From Hyphomonadaceae bacterium (lineage in GTDB: Bacteria > Pseudomonadota > Alphaproteobacteria > Caulobacterales > Aquidulcibacteraceae): 64,000 nt of DNA. The notes below the pieces were generated by a model, which was not told the DNA's origin, made no database searches, and saw nothing but the letters and a program-made list of their open reading frames with translations. This document shows, piece after piece, positions 1 through 10,563 of this stretch; positions within the stretch are counted from its first letter, which is position 1, and each line of letters starts with the position of its first letter. The DNA is taken from the NCBI GenBank assembly GCA_016791425.1, contig JAEUMQ010000007.1:310001-374000 (forward strand). The letters are read 5' to 3'. Made by a program: the position numbers and the translations under genes.

Positions 1-672
1 GAGGTCCCGGCCACGATCGAGACCGACGAAGCCCTCGCGGTCAACGAAGCCCGCACCGGCAAGATCGGCGCGGTCAACGACGCCGACTGGTTCCGCGTCA
101 GCCTCGTGGAAGGCCGCACCTATCGCTTCAATGCCGAAAGCGCCGGCGAAGCCGCCTTCGATCCGGTGCTCGCGCTCATGGGCCCGGACGGCGCCAAGCT
201 TGTCGAGGATGATGACGGCGGCACCGGCGCCAACGCCTACATCACCTTCACCGCCCCCAAGAGCGGCGACTATTTCGCCGCCGTCTCCGCTTTCGGCGGC
301 CAGGCGACCGGCGACTACTCGATCCGCTATTCCGATACCGAGATCGCCGGCGATCAGGGTACGGACGAACACCTGAGCGGCGACGACGACGGCCGCGCCA
401 GCCGCATCGACTTCAGCGGCGACGCCGACGCGTTCAACGTCTCGGTCACGGCAGGCCAGCGCTACCGCATCGCGGTGGCGGGCGCCGCGCCGAACCGTCT
501 GGCGAGCCCGCGCGTCTCGGTGCAGCCCGCCGGCGGCGGAACCGCGCTCGCTTCCGGCGCCGGCCCGCTCACGGTCCGCGCCCCCGAAGGCGCCGACTCG
601 CTGATGGTGGTCGTCACCGGCGCGGGCGGCGCGACCGGCGGCTACAACCTCACGGTCCGCAAGCTGCCGTAA
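1..672 (+). CDS. Partial secreted protein with two PPC-type domains (5' end outside window)
   Basis: The reading frame is open to the left edge, so only the C-terminal 223 residues are present. Two similar beta-rich modules can be seen: the first around DADWFRVSLVEGRTYRF (residues 27-43) and the second around GDADAFNVSVTAGQRYRIAV (about residues 140-159). This D-x-D-x-F-x-V-x-x-x-x-G-x-x-Y pattern is typical of bacterial pre-peptidase C-terminal (PPC) domains, which are found at the ends of secreted proteases and other exported proteins. The catalytic or main domain, if any, lies outside the window, so its function cannot be stated. The last codon is followed by an intrinsic terminator. A GTG at 106 could be mistaken for a start, but the homology between modules begins upstream of it. 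Confidence 0.75.
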   Translation, partial: EVPATIETDEALAVNEARTGKIGAVNDADWFRVSLVEGRTYRFNAESAGEAAFDPVLALMGPDGAKLVEDDDGGTGANAYITFTAPKSGDYFAAVSAFGGQATGDYSIRYSDTEIAGDQGTDEHLSGDDDGRASRIDFSGDADAFNVSVTAGQRYRIAVAGAAPNRLASPRVSVQPAGGGTALASGAGPLTVRAPEGADSLMVVVTGAGGATGGYNLTVRKLP

Positions 673-695
673 GGCTCAGTCTCGATCGCAAACGA

Positions 696-730
696 AGGAG
701 CCGGCGCCCACAGCGCCGGCTCTTCTTTAT
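696..730 (+). terminator. Intrinsic terminator after PPC-domain gene
   Basis: A 10-bp perfect stem (GAGCCGGCGC at 698-707, GCGCCGGCTC at 713-722) with a 5-nt loop is followed by TTCTTTAT. It starts 25 nt after the stop codon at 672. It is one of the few classical hairpin-plus-T-run terminators visible in the window. Confidence 0.8.
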
Positions 731-753
731 CCGCCCACGGAGCAAACGAGGCG

Positions 754-808
754 CTTTCCTCCTCCGTTCACGGGGGAGGTGGTCGCGGAGCGACCGGAGG
801 GAGCGCAG
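754..808 (+). repeat. Family A (alpha) two-hairpin palindromic repeat
   Basis: Hairpin 1 is formed by CCTCC/GGAGG around a GTTCAC loop. Hairpin 2 is GGTCGC-gga-GCGACC, followed by the tail GGAGGGAGCGCA. It lies between the terminator at 730 and the stop codon of the convergent aldo/keto reductase gene. It is preceded by the recurring flank CCGCCCACGGAGCAAACGAG. Confidence 0.85.
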
Positions 809-818
809 CCGCGCCGCG

Positions 819-1904
819 TTACGAAACCGCCCCTCTTCGATCGGCGCCCACGCGCTCGACCATCCAGCCCGGATACTCCACCTTCAGCTTCGAGACCTCG
901 TCAAGCTTCGCCAGCTCCTCGCCCGTGAGCTTCACCTCCGCGGCCTTGAGATTGTCCTGGAGCTGCTCCGGCGTCTTCGCGCCGATGATCACGCTCGTCA
1001 CATGGCTCTGGTGCAGCAGCCACGCGAGCGCGATCCGCGCCGCCGATGCCCCGCGCGCCTCGCCCATCGGCCGCATCGCATCGACGATGTCGTAAGCCTT
1101 CTCCTTGTCGATCGGCGGGAAATCGAAGGTCGTCCGCCGCGCATCGTTCGGCCCGCCGCCTTCGCGCCCGAACTTGCCGGAGAGGAAGCCGCCCGCCAGC
1201 GGGCTCCACGGCAGGATCGCCAGCTCGTCCTCCTTCGCCAGCGGAACCACCTCGCGCTCCAGGTCGCGCCCCGCGATCGAATAATACATCTGCAGCGACT
1301 CGAACCGCACCAGCTTGTCGCGCGCCGAAATCCCCAGCGCCTTCGCGATCCGATAGGCCGGCAGGTTGCACAGCCCCACATACCGCACGCGGCCCGAGCG
1401 CACGATGTCGTCGAGCGCATCGAGCGTCTCCTCGATCGGCGTCAAAGGATCGTCGCCATGGATCTGGTAGAGATCGATGTGCTCCAACCCGAGCCGCGTC
1501 AGGCTCGCATCCACCGCATCGAACAGGTGCTTGCGCGAGAGCCCATTGACGTTCTGCGCCTTCGCGCGCCGCGCCGCCTCCGCCTTCTCCGCCTCCGGCG
1601 CGTCGTCGCCGACCGGATGCGCGACGCGCGCGAACGCCTTCGTCGCCACGACGATTTCGTCGCGCGGCAGCGCCAGCGCGGAGATCGCATTGCCGAGCAG
1701 GCGCTCGGAATCCCCCGCCGAATAGACGTTCGCGGTGTCGAAGAAGTTCACCCCCGCATCGAACGACGCCCGCACCAGCGCCGTCGCCTCCTCCTCGCCG
1801 AGCGAGCCGATCGCGCGCCACGCATTGGCCGCGCCGAACGTCATCGTGCCGAGGCAGATCTCCGACACCAGCAATCCCGTGCGCCCGAGCTTCTTCATCC
1901 GCAT
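819..1904 (-). CDS. Aldo/keto reductase
   Basis: The predicted 361-residue NADPH-dependent oxidoreductase of the aldo/keto reductase superfamily is a (beta/alpha)8 barrel reducing carbonyl substrates. The catalytic tetrad is visible: D56 and Y61 in FDTANVYSAGDSE, K89 in VATKAF and H149 in YQIHGDD. The C-terminal cofactor region (IIGAKTPEQLQDNL) is also present. Its length fits the Tas/YajO-like branch. I chose ATG at 1904 because it gives the expected N-terminus MRMKKLGRTGLLVSEICLG and has an AGGA-type ribosome site 8 nt upstream. The frame stays open further upstream but without homology. The substrate is unknown. The gene is convergent with the PPC-domain gene and diverges from the protease gene at 2063. 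Confidence 0.9.
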   Translation of the reverse strand: MRMKKLGRTGLLVSEICLGTMTFGAANAWRAIGSLGEEEATALVRASFDAGVNFFDTANVYSAGDSERLLGNAISALALPRDEIVVATKAFARVAHPVGDDAPEAEKAEAARRAKAQNVNGLSRKHLFDAVDASLTRLGLEHIDLYQIHGDDPLTPIEETLDALDDIVRSGRVRYVGLCNLPAYRIAKALGISARDKLVRFESLQMYYSIAGRDLEREVVPLAKEDELAILPWSPLAGGFLSGKFGREGGGPNDARRTTFDFPPIDKEKAYDIVDAMRPMGEARGASAARIALAWLLHQSHVTSVIIGAKTPEQLQDNLKAAEVKLTGEELAKLDEVSKLKVEYPGWMVERVGADRRGAVS

Positions 1905-2062
1905 GTCGAAGTCCTTTCGGCCTGCGCGTCGCGACGGCGCGCGCGCCGTCCCTACCACGCCGCGCCCGGCTTGTTCTCCGCTAAATCGGGCGCGCCTCCG
2001 CGAACGATCCTGGTTGCGTCCCCCTCCGCTTGAGCGACAATGGGCCTGGGGGGGACCTAACC

Positions 2063-3382
2063 ATGAAACGCGCATTTCTGGCCGCGCTGACGCTCACGCT
2101 GCTCGCTGGCCCGGCCTGGGCTCAAAGCCCCCCACCCAGCCCTGCCGACATCGACGCCGCCACGCAGGCCTGGATCGCCACGATGGGCGCCGACGCCATC
2201 GCCCGCTCCAATTCCTATTTCGAGGGCAAGTACTGGATCGGCTATGCCGGCGCCGCGCTCACGGTCGCCGTCTGCGCGCTCCTCCTTGTCCCGGGCTGGT
2301 TTGCGGGCGTCCGCGGCTGGCTGGAGAAGACCCTCAAGCTCAAATTCCTCGTCGCATGGGGCGCCGCGCTCGCCTTCCTGCTCGTCCTCTCGGTCCTCAC
2401 CTTCCCGTTCGATTACTGGGTCTTCTTCGTCCGCGAGCACCAGTACGGCATCTCCAACCAGGCGTTCGGCCCGTGGCTCGGCGAATATCTCACCAATGCC
2501 GGGCTCAATCTCGTTCTCTTCCCGCTCTTCCTTGCGATCCTCTATTTCTTCGTCCGCGTGGCGAAGGACGCCTGGTGGGTCTGGGCGAGCGCCGTCACCG
2601 CGCTCTTCTTCGCCGTGATCGTCGCCGCTGCGCCGGTCTTCATCTCGCCGCTCTTCAATACCTACACGCCGATGCAGGAAGGGCCGCTCAAGGCCGATAT
2701 CTTGCAGATGGCCCAGGCCAACGGCGTCCCGGCGGAGAACGTCTTCGTCTATGACGAATCCCGCCAATCGCACCGGGTCTCCGCCAACGTCTCCGGCCTT
2801 CTCGGCACGACGCGCATCTCGCTTGCCGACAATCTCCTGAACCGCGTCAGCCCCGAGGGCGTGCGCATGGTCACGGGCCACGAGATCGGCCATTACGTGC
2901 TCGGCCACGTCTGGTCGCTGATCGTCGCGCTCAGCCTCTTCGCAGGCGCGCTCTATGCATGCGTGCACTACGCCTTCAAGGCGATCGCGAAGAACGAGCG
3001 TTGGGGCGTCCGCGGCCTCTCCGATCCCGCCGGCCTGCCGCTCGCCTTCGCGCTCTTCGTCGCCTTCGCCGCGATCGCCACGCCGATCAACAACACCATC
3101 ATCCGCTTCCACGAGCACCAGGCCGACATCTACGGCGTCAACGCCTCGCGCGCGCCCGACGGCTTCGCGGAGACCGCGCTCCTCCTCTCCGAGTACCGCA
3201 AGATGCATCCCTCGCCGCTCGAGGAATGGTTCTTCTACGACCATCCCTCGGGCTACACGCGCATCCACATGGCGATGCAATGGAAGGCGCACGAGATGGC
3301 CGCCGGCCGCCTGCCGCAAAGCCCGCTCGGTCCCCCCGACGGCTACAAGCCCGCCTTCGTCGTGACGGACTCGGCTGATTGA
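2063..3382 (+). CDS. M48 family zinc metalloprotease, Ste24/CAAX-protease type
   Basis: The 439-residue integral-membrane zinc protease starts with a hydrophobic N-terminus (residues 1-20, ending AWA), consistent with a signal peptide or anchor. Several membrane segments follow. The zinc motif HEIGH (273-277) and the downstream EHQAD glutamate (about 351-355) supply the ligands. The C-terminal YDHPSGYTRI block is typical of Ste24-type enzymes. Bacterial members process or degrade membrane proteins, and no prenylated substrate is implied. ATG at 2063 has a strong purine run (GGGGGGA) about 9 nt upstream. It ends 32 nt before pyrE, so the two are probably co-transcribed. Confidence 0.88.
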   Translation: MKRAFLAALTLTLLAGPAWAQSPPPSPADIDAATQAWIATMGADAIARSNSYFEGKYWIGYAGAALTVAVCALLLVPGWFAGVRGWLEKTLKLKFLVAWGAALAFLLVLSVLTFPFDYWVFFVREHQYGISNQAFGPWLGEYLTNAGLNLVLFPLFLAILYFFVRVAKDAWWVWASAVTALFFAVIVAAAPVFISPLFNTYTPMQEGPLKADILQMAQANGVPAENVFVYDESRQSHRVSANVSGLLGTTRISLADNLLNRVSPEGVRMVTGHEIGHYVLGHVWSLIVALSLFAGALYACVHYAFKAIAKNERWGVRGLSDPAGLPLAFALFVAFAAIATPINNTIIRFHEHQADIYGVNASRAPDGFAETALLLSEYRKMHPSPLEEWFFYDHPSGYTRIHMAMQWKAHEMAAGRLPQSPLGPPDGYKPAFVVTDSAD

Positions 3383-3414
3383 CAAGCGCGCGAGACGCAC
3401 GTCACACGAGCGCC

Positions 3415-3957
3415 ATGTCAAATCGTCTGCGCGAGCTCATCCGCGAACGCTCCTTCGCGACCGGCGACTTCACCCTCGCCTCCGGCAAGAAGAGCAATCT
3501 CTATTTCAACCTGAAGCCCACGATGATGCTGCCCGAAGGCGCCTACCTCATGGGCGAAGCCTTCCTCGACAAGGTCTCCGACGCCGAAGCCGATTATGTC
3601 GGCGGCCTGGAGATGGGCGCTGTGCCGATCATCGCCGCCATGGCCGCCCTCGCGCACGAGCGCAAACGCAGGCTCCGCGCCTTCTTCGTGCGCAAGAAAG
3701 CCAAGGAGCACGGCGCCCGCGCACTGATCGAAGGCCTCGCGCCTGGCGAGAGCCTCGCCGGCAAGCGCATCGTCATGGCCGAGGACGTCACCACCACCGG
3801 CGGCTCGGTGCTGCAAGCCATCGAGGCCGCGCGCGAAGCGGGCGGCGAGTGCCGCCTCGTCGTCACCATCCTCGACCGCAACGAAGGCGCCCGCGAAACC
3901 CTCGCCCAACACGGCATCGAGCTCCGCGCCGTGCTCACCGCCGCTGATTTCACCTGA
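3415..3957 (+). CDS. pyrE: Orotate phosphoribosyltransferase
   Basis: A 180-residue cytosolic enzyme of pyrimidine biosynthesis that joins orotate to PRPP to give OMP. The PRPP-binding loop VMAEDVTTTGGS spans about residues 120-131. The N-terminal GDFTLASGKKSNLYFN block (orotate/PRPP side) and the flexible-loop segment FVRKKAKEHG are also present. ATG at 3415 (MSNRLREL) matches usual family length. The frame is open further upstream into the protease gene, but that part is not family-like. The ribosome site is weak, and expression may depend on the upstream protease gene 32 nt away. Confidence 0.93.
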   Translation: MSNRLRELIRERSFATGDFTLASGKKSNLYFNLKPTMMLPEGAYLMGEAFLDKVSDAEADYVGGLEMGAVPIIAAMAALAHERKRRLRAFFVRKKAKEHGARALIEGLAPGESLAGKRIVMAEDVTTTGGSVLQAIEAAREAGGECRLVVTILDRNEGARETLAQHGIELRAVLTAADFT

Positions 3958-4071
3958 GTGCGACCCCATCCCGTCTTCGCGCGATGACGCAGTGAACACT
4001 TTCACGTTTGTTGATCGCGCGCTTTTCGGCGCCTAAGGTCGCCGCCCAATCCGAAGGGTGGAGACGAGAGC

Positions 4072-4944
4072 ATGTGCGACGAACAGACCATCGCCGATGA
4101 CGAGCGTTTTCTCGCCAACGCCCCGCCCGTCTCGCGCCGCGCCTTCGGCGCTCTGTCCGCCGCCGCCTCCATCGCCGCCTGCACCACCGGGAGCGAGGCC
4201 CAAGGGCTGACCGAAGCCGACGTCACGATCACGACGCCCGACGGCGATTGCGACGCCTTCTTCGTGCATCCCGCTTCCGGCAAGCATCCCGGCGTCATCG
4301 TCTGGCCAGACATCATGGGCCTGCGCCCCGCCTTCCGGACGATGGGCCGCCGTCTCGCCGCCGCCGGCTATGCGGTGCTGACCGTCAATCCATTCTACCG
4401 CGTGCAGCGCAGCCCGATCCTCGCCGAAGGCGAAAGCTTCTCCGACCCGCCCATCCGCCAAAAGCTCCTGGGCCTCGCCGGCGCGCTCACCCGCGAGACA
4501 ACCGGCGGCGACACGCTCGCCTTCATCCGCTTCCTCGACAATCAGCGCGCCGTCGATGCGTCGAAGAAGATCGGCGCGACCGGCTATTGCATGGGCGGCA
4601 AGATGGTCCTCTGGACCGCGGCCACGGCGCCCGACCGCGTCGGCGCCGGCGCCTCGTTCCACGGCGGCGGCCTCGCAACCAACACGCCTGCGAGTCCGCA
4701 CCTGCTCATCCCGGAGATGAAGGCGAGCTTCCTCATCGCCATCGCCCAGAACGACGATCAATCCGAACCCGACGCCAAGAACATGCTGCGCGCCGCCTTC
4801 GACGCGGCCCATCTCTCCGCCGAGATCGAGGTCTATCCCGCGCAGCACGGCTGGTGCGCGATCGATTCCCGCGTCTACGACGAAGCGCAGGCCGAGCGCG
4901 CCTGGTCCCGCCTCCTCGCGCTCTTCTCGACCGCCCTCGCCTGA
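4072..4944 (+). CDS. Dienelactone hydrolase family protein with Tat-like signal
   Basis: A 290-residue alpha/beta hydrolase of the dienelactone hydrolase family. The nucleophile is a cysteine, C173 in GYCMGG, and the catalytic histidine is H259 in QHGW. The N-terminus carries a twin-arginine motif SRRAFG at 21-26 after about 20 polar residues. This is followed by a hydrophobic stretch ending in SIAAC (C37), so the protein may be exported by Tat and could be lipidated. ATG at 4072 is preceded by GGTGGAGA. The natural substrate is not known; chlorocatechol breakdown should not be assumed. A second, dissimilar family member lies at 47221-47904. Confidence 0.87.
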   Translation: MCDEQTIADDERFLANAPPVSRRAFGALSAAASIAACTTGSEAQGLTEADVTITTPDGDCDAFFVHPASGKHPGVIVWPDIMGLRPAFRTMGRRLAAAGYAVLTVNPFYRVQRSPILAEGESFSDPPIRQKLLGLAGALTRETTGGDTLAFIRFLDNQRAVDASKKIGATGYCMGGKMVLWTAATAPDRVGAGASFHGGGLATNTPASPHLLIPEMKASFLIAIAQNDDQSEPDAKNMLRAAFDAAHLSAEIEVYPAQHGWCAIDSRVYDEAQAERAWSRLLALFSTALA

Positions 4945-4973
4945 ACGATCAGCCCACGGAGCAACATGAGGCG

Positions 4974-5019
4974 CCCTTCCCTTCAGGGGAGGGTGTCGCC
5001 GAAGGCGACGGGTGGGGCG
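4974..5019 (+). repeat. Family A (beta) two-hairpin repeat
   Basis: Hairpin 1 CCCTTCCCTTCAGGGGAGGG is followed by hairpin 2 GTCGCC-gaa-GGCGAC and the tail GGGTGGGGCG. It abuts the TAA (minus strand) stop of the MetE-like gene at 5020-5022. The shared flank AGCCCACGGAGCAAC precedes it. Confidence 0.85.
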
Positions 5020-6144
5020 TTAAACTCGCGCCGCCGCGATGTCCGCGCCCTCGCGCAGCGCCGCGAGCTTCCGCCACACCACCGCCGGATCGATCTTTCC
5101 GTACCCGGCGAATGTCCCGAACCCGCAATCGGTCCCCGCGATCACCCGGCCCGCCCCCACGATCCGCGCATACCGCTCGATCCGCTGCGCCACCAGCTCC
5201 GGATGCTCCACATAGTTCGAGCAGCTGTCGATCAGCCCGGGCACAAGCACCTTGTCCGCCGCGATCTTCGCATCGCGCCACACGATCCACTCATGCTCGT
5301 GTCGCGGATTGGCCGCCTCGAACAGGATCTGCGCGGGCCGCGCCGCGAGCAGGATGCCGATCACCTTCGCCAGCGGAATGTCGTGATCGTGCGGCCCTTC
5401 ATAATTGCCCCAGCAGATATGGATTCGCATCCGCTCCGGCGCGATCGCCGCCGTCGCCGCGTTGAGCGCCTCCACGTTCTGCGCGGCGCGCTGCAGAAAC
5501 TCCGCTTCGCTCAGATCCTGAAAACCGGTGTGCGCCGCCATCGCCAGATCCGGCGCGTCGAGTTGCAGATCGAACCCGGCCGCGGCGATCGCCTCGTATT
5601 CCGGCCGCATCGCATCGACCACGTCGGCCAGATACGCCTCGTGACTTTGATAGAATTGGTTCGGCTGAAACGCCGTCACTAGCCCTGGCGACGCTGCGTT
5701 CATGAACCCCCGCACGCTCTTGCCCTTAAGCGCCGCCTTGAACCGCCTGACGTCCTCATGCACCGGCGCCAAGTTTACCAGCTTCACCGGCCCGATGCAC
5801 GCTGCCCGCGTGAACTCCTGCGCTCCCATAATATGTGCGAGCTTCTTCCTGAGCTCCGGCAGGTCCGCCAGATCGCGCGCCGGCTTGCGCTCCACATGTC
5901 CTCCGAACCCGGACAATCGCTCCGTGATGTAAGTGGCGTAGCCGACCTTCCCGAGCTCGCCGTCGCTGACGATATCGACGCCCGCCGCGATCTGCTTGCC
6001 GACCGCCGCCGCGATCTCGCCTTGCAGCAACGCCTCGAACTCCGCCGCATCGACCGCCTCCCCATGATCGCGCGCGAGCAGCATCTTCGCCAGCGCATCG
6101 CCTCGCGGCAGGCTACCCACATGCGTCGTAAGAATCCGCGTCAT
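5020..6144 (-). CDS. Cobalamin-independent methionine synthase-like (MetE C-terminal domain) protein
   Basis: The 374-residue protein corresponds to the zinc-binding C-terminal barrel of MetE, without the N-terminal domain. It starts THVGSLPR, as many stand-alone MetE-like proteins do. Likely zinc ligands are the H and C in HICWGN, the glutamate in ILFEAANPRHEHE and the cysteine in AGTDCGF. Stand-alone members act in methyl transfer to thiols, including methionine salvage and coenzyme M-type reactions. Which of these applies cannot be decided here. The start at 6144 is ATG. The stop codon directly touches a palindromic repeat. Confidence 0.83.
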   Translation of the reverse strand: MTRILTTHVGSLPRGDALAKMLLARDHGEAVDAAEFEALLQGEIAAAVGKQIAAGVDIVSDGELGKVGYATYITERLSGFGGHVERKPARDLADLPELRKKLAHIMGAQEFTRAACIGPVKLVNLAPVHEDVRRFKAALKGKSVRGFMNAASPGLVTAFQPNQFYQSHEAYLADVVDAMRPEYEAIAAAGFDLQLDAPDLAMAAHTGFQDLSEAEFLQRAAQNVEALNAATAAIAPERMRIHICWGNYEGPHDHDIPLAKVIGILLAARPAQILFEAANPRHEHEWIVWRDAKIAADKVLVPGLIDSCSNYVEHPELVAQRIERYARIVGAGRVIAGTDCGFGTFAGYGKIDPAVVWRKLAALREGADIAAARV

Positions 6145-6218
6145 CGCGCCGCCGCCTCCGGGCTCATGCGCGCATCCAACACGAGCCCGCCACTGACTTC
6201 AACGCCGCGGACCGAAGC

Positions 6219-6275
6219 GCCTTCCTCCCCCGTTCAGGGGAGAGGTGTCGCGGGCAGCGCGACGGTGGGAGCGCA
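6219..6275 (+). repeat. Family A (alpha) two-hairpin repeat
   Basis: CTTCCTCCCCCGTTCAGGGG-AGAGG forms a slightly damaged hairpin 1. Hairpin 2 is GTCGCG-ggca-GCGCGAC, with tail GGTGGGAGCGCAAC. It lies between the MetE-like gene and the alkB stop codon. Confidence 0.8.
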
Positions 6276-6293
6276 ACTGCGAAGCGGTGGGAA

Positions 6294-6911
6294 CTAAGGC
6301 GGCGTCACGCGCCTGAGCGTCAGATTGATCCGCCCCCCTTTCGCCAGCAGCGTCGAGGTCCCCGGCAGGATCCGATCCACCCCGTGATACGCGCGCCTGG
6401 CCGCGCCGCCCAAGATCACCACATCCCCGCTCGCCAGCTTCACGCTCCGCGTCGGATCGCTGCGCACCACGCCGCCGACCCGGAACATCGCGCTGTCCCC
6501 GAGCGAGATGGACAGCACCGGCGCATCCCACGCCTCTTCATCGCTATCCACATGCAGGCCCATCTTGGCCTCGCCCTCATAGAGGTTCACCAGGCAGGCC
6601 TCCGGCGCCGCGCGATAGCCCGAGAGCTTCTCCCACAGCGCCAGCACCGCCTCGGGAATGTCCGGCCACGGACGATTGGTCTCCGGGTGAGTCGCCTGGT
6701 AGCGATAGCCCTGTTCCTTGTCCGTCACCCATCCGAGGGGGCCGAAATTGGTCATCCGCACGCTCATCGGCGCGCCCGATTTGGGCATCCGCGGGATGTA
6801 GAACGGCGCCTGCCGGGCGCGCGCCAGCACCTCGTCCCGCAGCGCCTCCTGCGCCGCCCGGCTCAAGCATCCCGGCAGCAGCCGGAAGCCCTCGAGATCG
6901 GTCGCGCTCAT
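6294..6911 (-). CDS. alkB: AlkB-type DNA oxidative demethylase (2-oxoglutarate/Fe(II) dioxygenase)
   Basis: A 205-residue direct-repair enzyme that removes alkyl groups from bases such as 1-methyladenine and 3-methylcytosine. The Fe(II) ligands are visible as H120 and D122 (GLHVDSDEE) and H176 (AYHGVDR). The 2-oxoglutarate-binding arginines are R194 and R200 in RINLTLRR. The NLYEGEAKMGLH block matches AlkB rather than eukaryote-like ALKBH members. ATG at 6911 is used. The gene appears to be a single transcription unit facing away from dnaK. Confidence 0.92.
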   Translation of the reverse strand: MSATDLEGFRLLPGCLSRAAQEALRDEVLARARQAPFYIPRMPKSGAPMSVRMTNFGPLGWVTDKEQGYRYQATHPETNRPWPDIPEAVLALWEKLSGYRAAPEACLVNLYEGEAKMGLHVDSDEEAWDAPVLSISLGDSAMFRVGGVVRSDPTRSVKLASGDVVILGGAARRAYHGVDRILPGTSTLLAKGGRINLTLRRVTPP

Positions 6912-7250
6912 GGCGCCAGTGTCGCCTCTTTCCCCGTGAACAAAGCCCTAACATCCGCCCTGGCGCCACTTGCCATCGGCGCCGACGCAGCCACTTTGCG
7001 TGGAGCGGCGAAGCCTGTATTCGCCCATTGCAAATAGGGTTCTTGCGGGCAGGCCATGCCTTCCCATATGAGCCCTTGCTTCGTCTGTCGCGCGGCGGTC
7101 ATTCCCTTTGAAGGGCCGCCCCGAAGAGGCGAACGTTTGAACCGAAGAACCTGCTGATTAGAGCCTTTTGAGGGACGCGACGACCGAAGGACGCCAGATC
7201 AGGGTCCCGATGAGAGGTCACGCGCCGCCTGGGAGAGTGTGAGGTCGAGA
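6912..7250. other. Divergent intergenic region alkB/dnaK
   Basis: This 339-nt gap holds the dnaK heat-shock-type promoter at 7042-7072 and a leader of about 170 nt. A 64-codon frame on the minus strand (6908-7102) runs through the promoter but shows no family resemblance, so I do not call it a gene. No CIRCE element was recognised. Confidence 0.7.
7042..7072 (+). promoter_or_regulatory. Putative sigma32 (RpoH) promoter of dnaK
   Basis: CTTGCGG at 7042-7048 and TCCCATAT at 7062-7069 are separated by 13 nt. They match the heat-shock consensus CTTGAAA-N13-15-CCCCATNT in the most conserved positions. They also fit the alphaproteobacterial form CTTG-N17-CYTATNTNNG, with one mismatch (CCCATATGAG). 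A start near 7078 would give a leader of roughly 170 nt before dnaK. Confidence 0.7.
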
Positions 7251-9176
<1,926 letters not shown>

Positions 9177-9190
9177 TGATTGGGCGCGGG

Positions 9191-9252
9191 TTTCCTCCCC
9201 CGTTTTACGGGGGAGGTGTCCCGCTGCACAGCAGCGGGACGGAGGGGGCGGG
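9191..9252 (+). repeat. Family A (alpha) two-hairpin repeat
   Basis: CCTCCCCCGTTTTACGGGGGAGG is hairpin 1. Hairpin 2 is unusually long, GTCCCGCTGC-aca-GCAGCGGGAC. The tail is GGAGGGGGCG. It sits between dnaK and dnaJ and could uncouple their expression by stabilising or ending part of the dnaK message. Confidence 0.87.
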
Positions 9253-9387
9253 GCCTGCGATGAGCTGCGAGCAAACCGTCCAGATGTTTCCAGTATCGGG
9301 CGACTTTGATGTCTTCGCCGCCGCGCTTTGCTATGCTCCCACGCATGGGGGGTCGCGTCCTGGCGCGGCCGTGAGGGACGCGGCGCC

Positions 9388-10533
9388 GTGACCAACCGCG
9401 ATTATTACGAGGTCCTGGGCGTTCCCCGGACCGCTGATCAGGCCGCCATCAAGGCCGCATTTCGCAAGCTCGCGATGAAGCACCACCCGGACCAGAATCC
9501 GGGCTGCAAGGTTTCCGAAGAGACGTTCAAGGAAATCGGCGAGGCTTATTCAGTCCTCTCCGACGAAGCCAAGCGCGCCCAGTACGACCGCTTCGGCAAG
9601 GCCGCTTTCCAGAACGGCGGCGGCGGCCCCCAATCGGGCGCCGGCTTCGCCGACTTCGCCGACCTCTTCAACGAAGTCTTCGGCGGCGATTTCGGCGAGT
9701 TCTTCGGCCGCGGCGGCCCCCGCCCACGCGGCCCGGAGCGCGGCGCCGACCGCCGCTACGATGTGGAAATCTCCCTCGAACAGGCCTTCGCCGGCGTCGA
9801 GCGCGAGATCAACGTCCCCGCCGCTGTCAAATGCGAGCCCTGCCGCGGCACCGGTTCGGAAGGCGCCGCGCCCCCCGAGCTCTGTCGCACCTGCCAGGGC
9901 GCCGGCCAGGTCCAGGCCAGCCAAGGCTTCTTCCGCGTCGTCCGCACCTGCCCGACCTGCCACGGCCGCGGGCAGGCCGCCGCCAATCCGTGCAAGCATT
10001 GCAGCGGCCGCGGCCTGCAGCAGAAGCAGCGCACGCTTTCTGTGAAGATCCCGGCCGGCGTGGAAGACGGCGCCCGCATCCGCCTCGCCGGCGAGGGCGA
10101 CGCCGGTCCCCGCGGCGGCCCCAACGGGGATCTGTACCTTTTCCTCTCGGTGCGCCCCCACCAGCTCTTCGAGCGCGACGGCCCGGATCTTTACTGCCGC
10201 GTCCCCGTCGCGATGCACACCGCCGCCCTCGGCGGCGAAGCCGAGGTGCCCACGATCGACGGCGAATCGAGCTCGGTCTCCATCCCCACCGGCGCCCAGA
10301 CCGGCCGCCGCTTCCGCATCAAGGGCAAAGGCATGCCCTCGCTCCGCTCCCGCGAGCGCGGCGACCTCCATGTCGAGATCCAGGTGGAGACGCCCGTCAA
10401 CCTCTCCGCCAAACAGCGCAAATTGCTCGAGGAATTCGCCGCGTCTTGCTCGGGCGAATCCCACCACCCGCAGACCCACGGCTTCTTCGATTCCGTGAAG
10501 CGCTTCTTCGAAACCCAGGCCCCCAAGCACTGA
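9388..10533 (+). CDS. dnaJ: Chaperone DnaJ (Hsp40)
   Basis: This 381-residue co-chaperone stimulates DnaK ATPase and delivers substrates. The J domain is at the N-terminus (RDYYEVLGVPR) with the HPD motif in MKHHPDQNPG. A Gly/Phe-rich linker follows. Four zinc-finger repeats are intact: CEPCRGTG, CRTCQGAG, CPTCHGRG and CKHCSGRG. The C-terminal substrate-binding domains follow. I chose GTG at 9388 (read MTNRDYYEVLG), with GAGGGA upstream; no ATG fits. A family A repeat separates it from dnaK. Confidence 0.96.
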   Translation: MTNRDYYEVLGVPRTADQAAIKAAFRKLAMKHHPDQNPGCKVSEETFKEIGEAYSVLSDEAKRAQYDRFGKAAFQNGGGGPQSGAGFADFADLFNEVFGGDFGEFFGRGGPRPRGPERGADRRYDVEISLEQAFAGVEREINVPAAVKCEPCRGTGSEGAAPPELCRTCQGAGQVQASQGFFRVVRTCPTCHGRGQAAANPCKHCSGRGLQQKQRTLSVKIPAGVEDGARIRLAGEGDAGPRGGPNGDLYLFLSVRPHQLFERDGPDLYCRVPVAMHTAALGGEAEVPTIDGESSSVSIPTGAQTGRRFRIKGKGMPSLRSRERGDLHVEIQVETPVNLSAKQRKLLEEFAASCSGESHHPQTHGFFDSVKRFFETQAPKH

Positions 10534-10563
10534 GTCGACAGGCCGGAACGACCAGATCGGGGC

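Noticed and set aside
6908..7102. 64-codon minus-strand frame overlapping the alkB start
   Set aside because: It covers the dnaK promoter, shows no family resemblance and has no good ribosome site. The small overlap with alkB is likely chance.
9328..9387. ATG-like upstream extension of dnaJ
   Set aside because: The J domain starts at the GTG of 9388 with a good ribosome site. The extension is not family-like.
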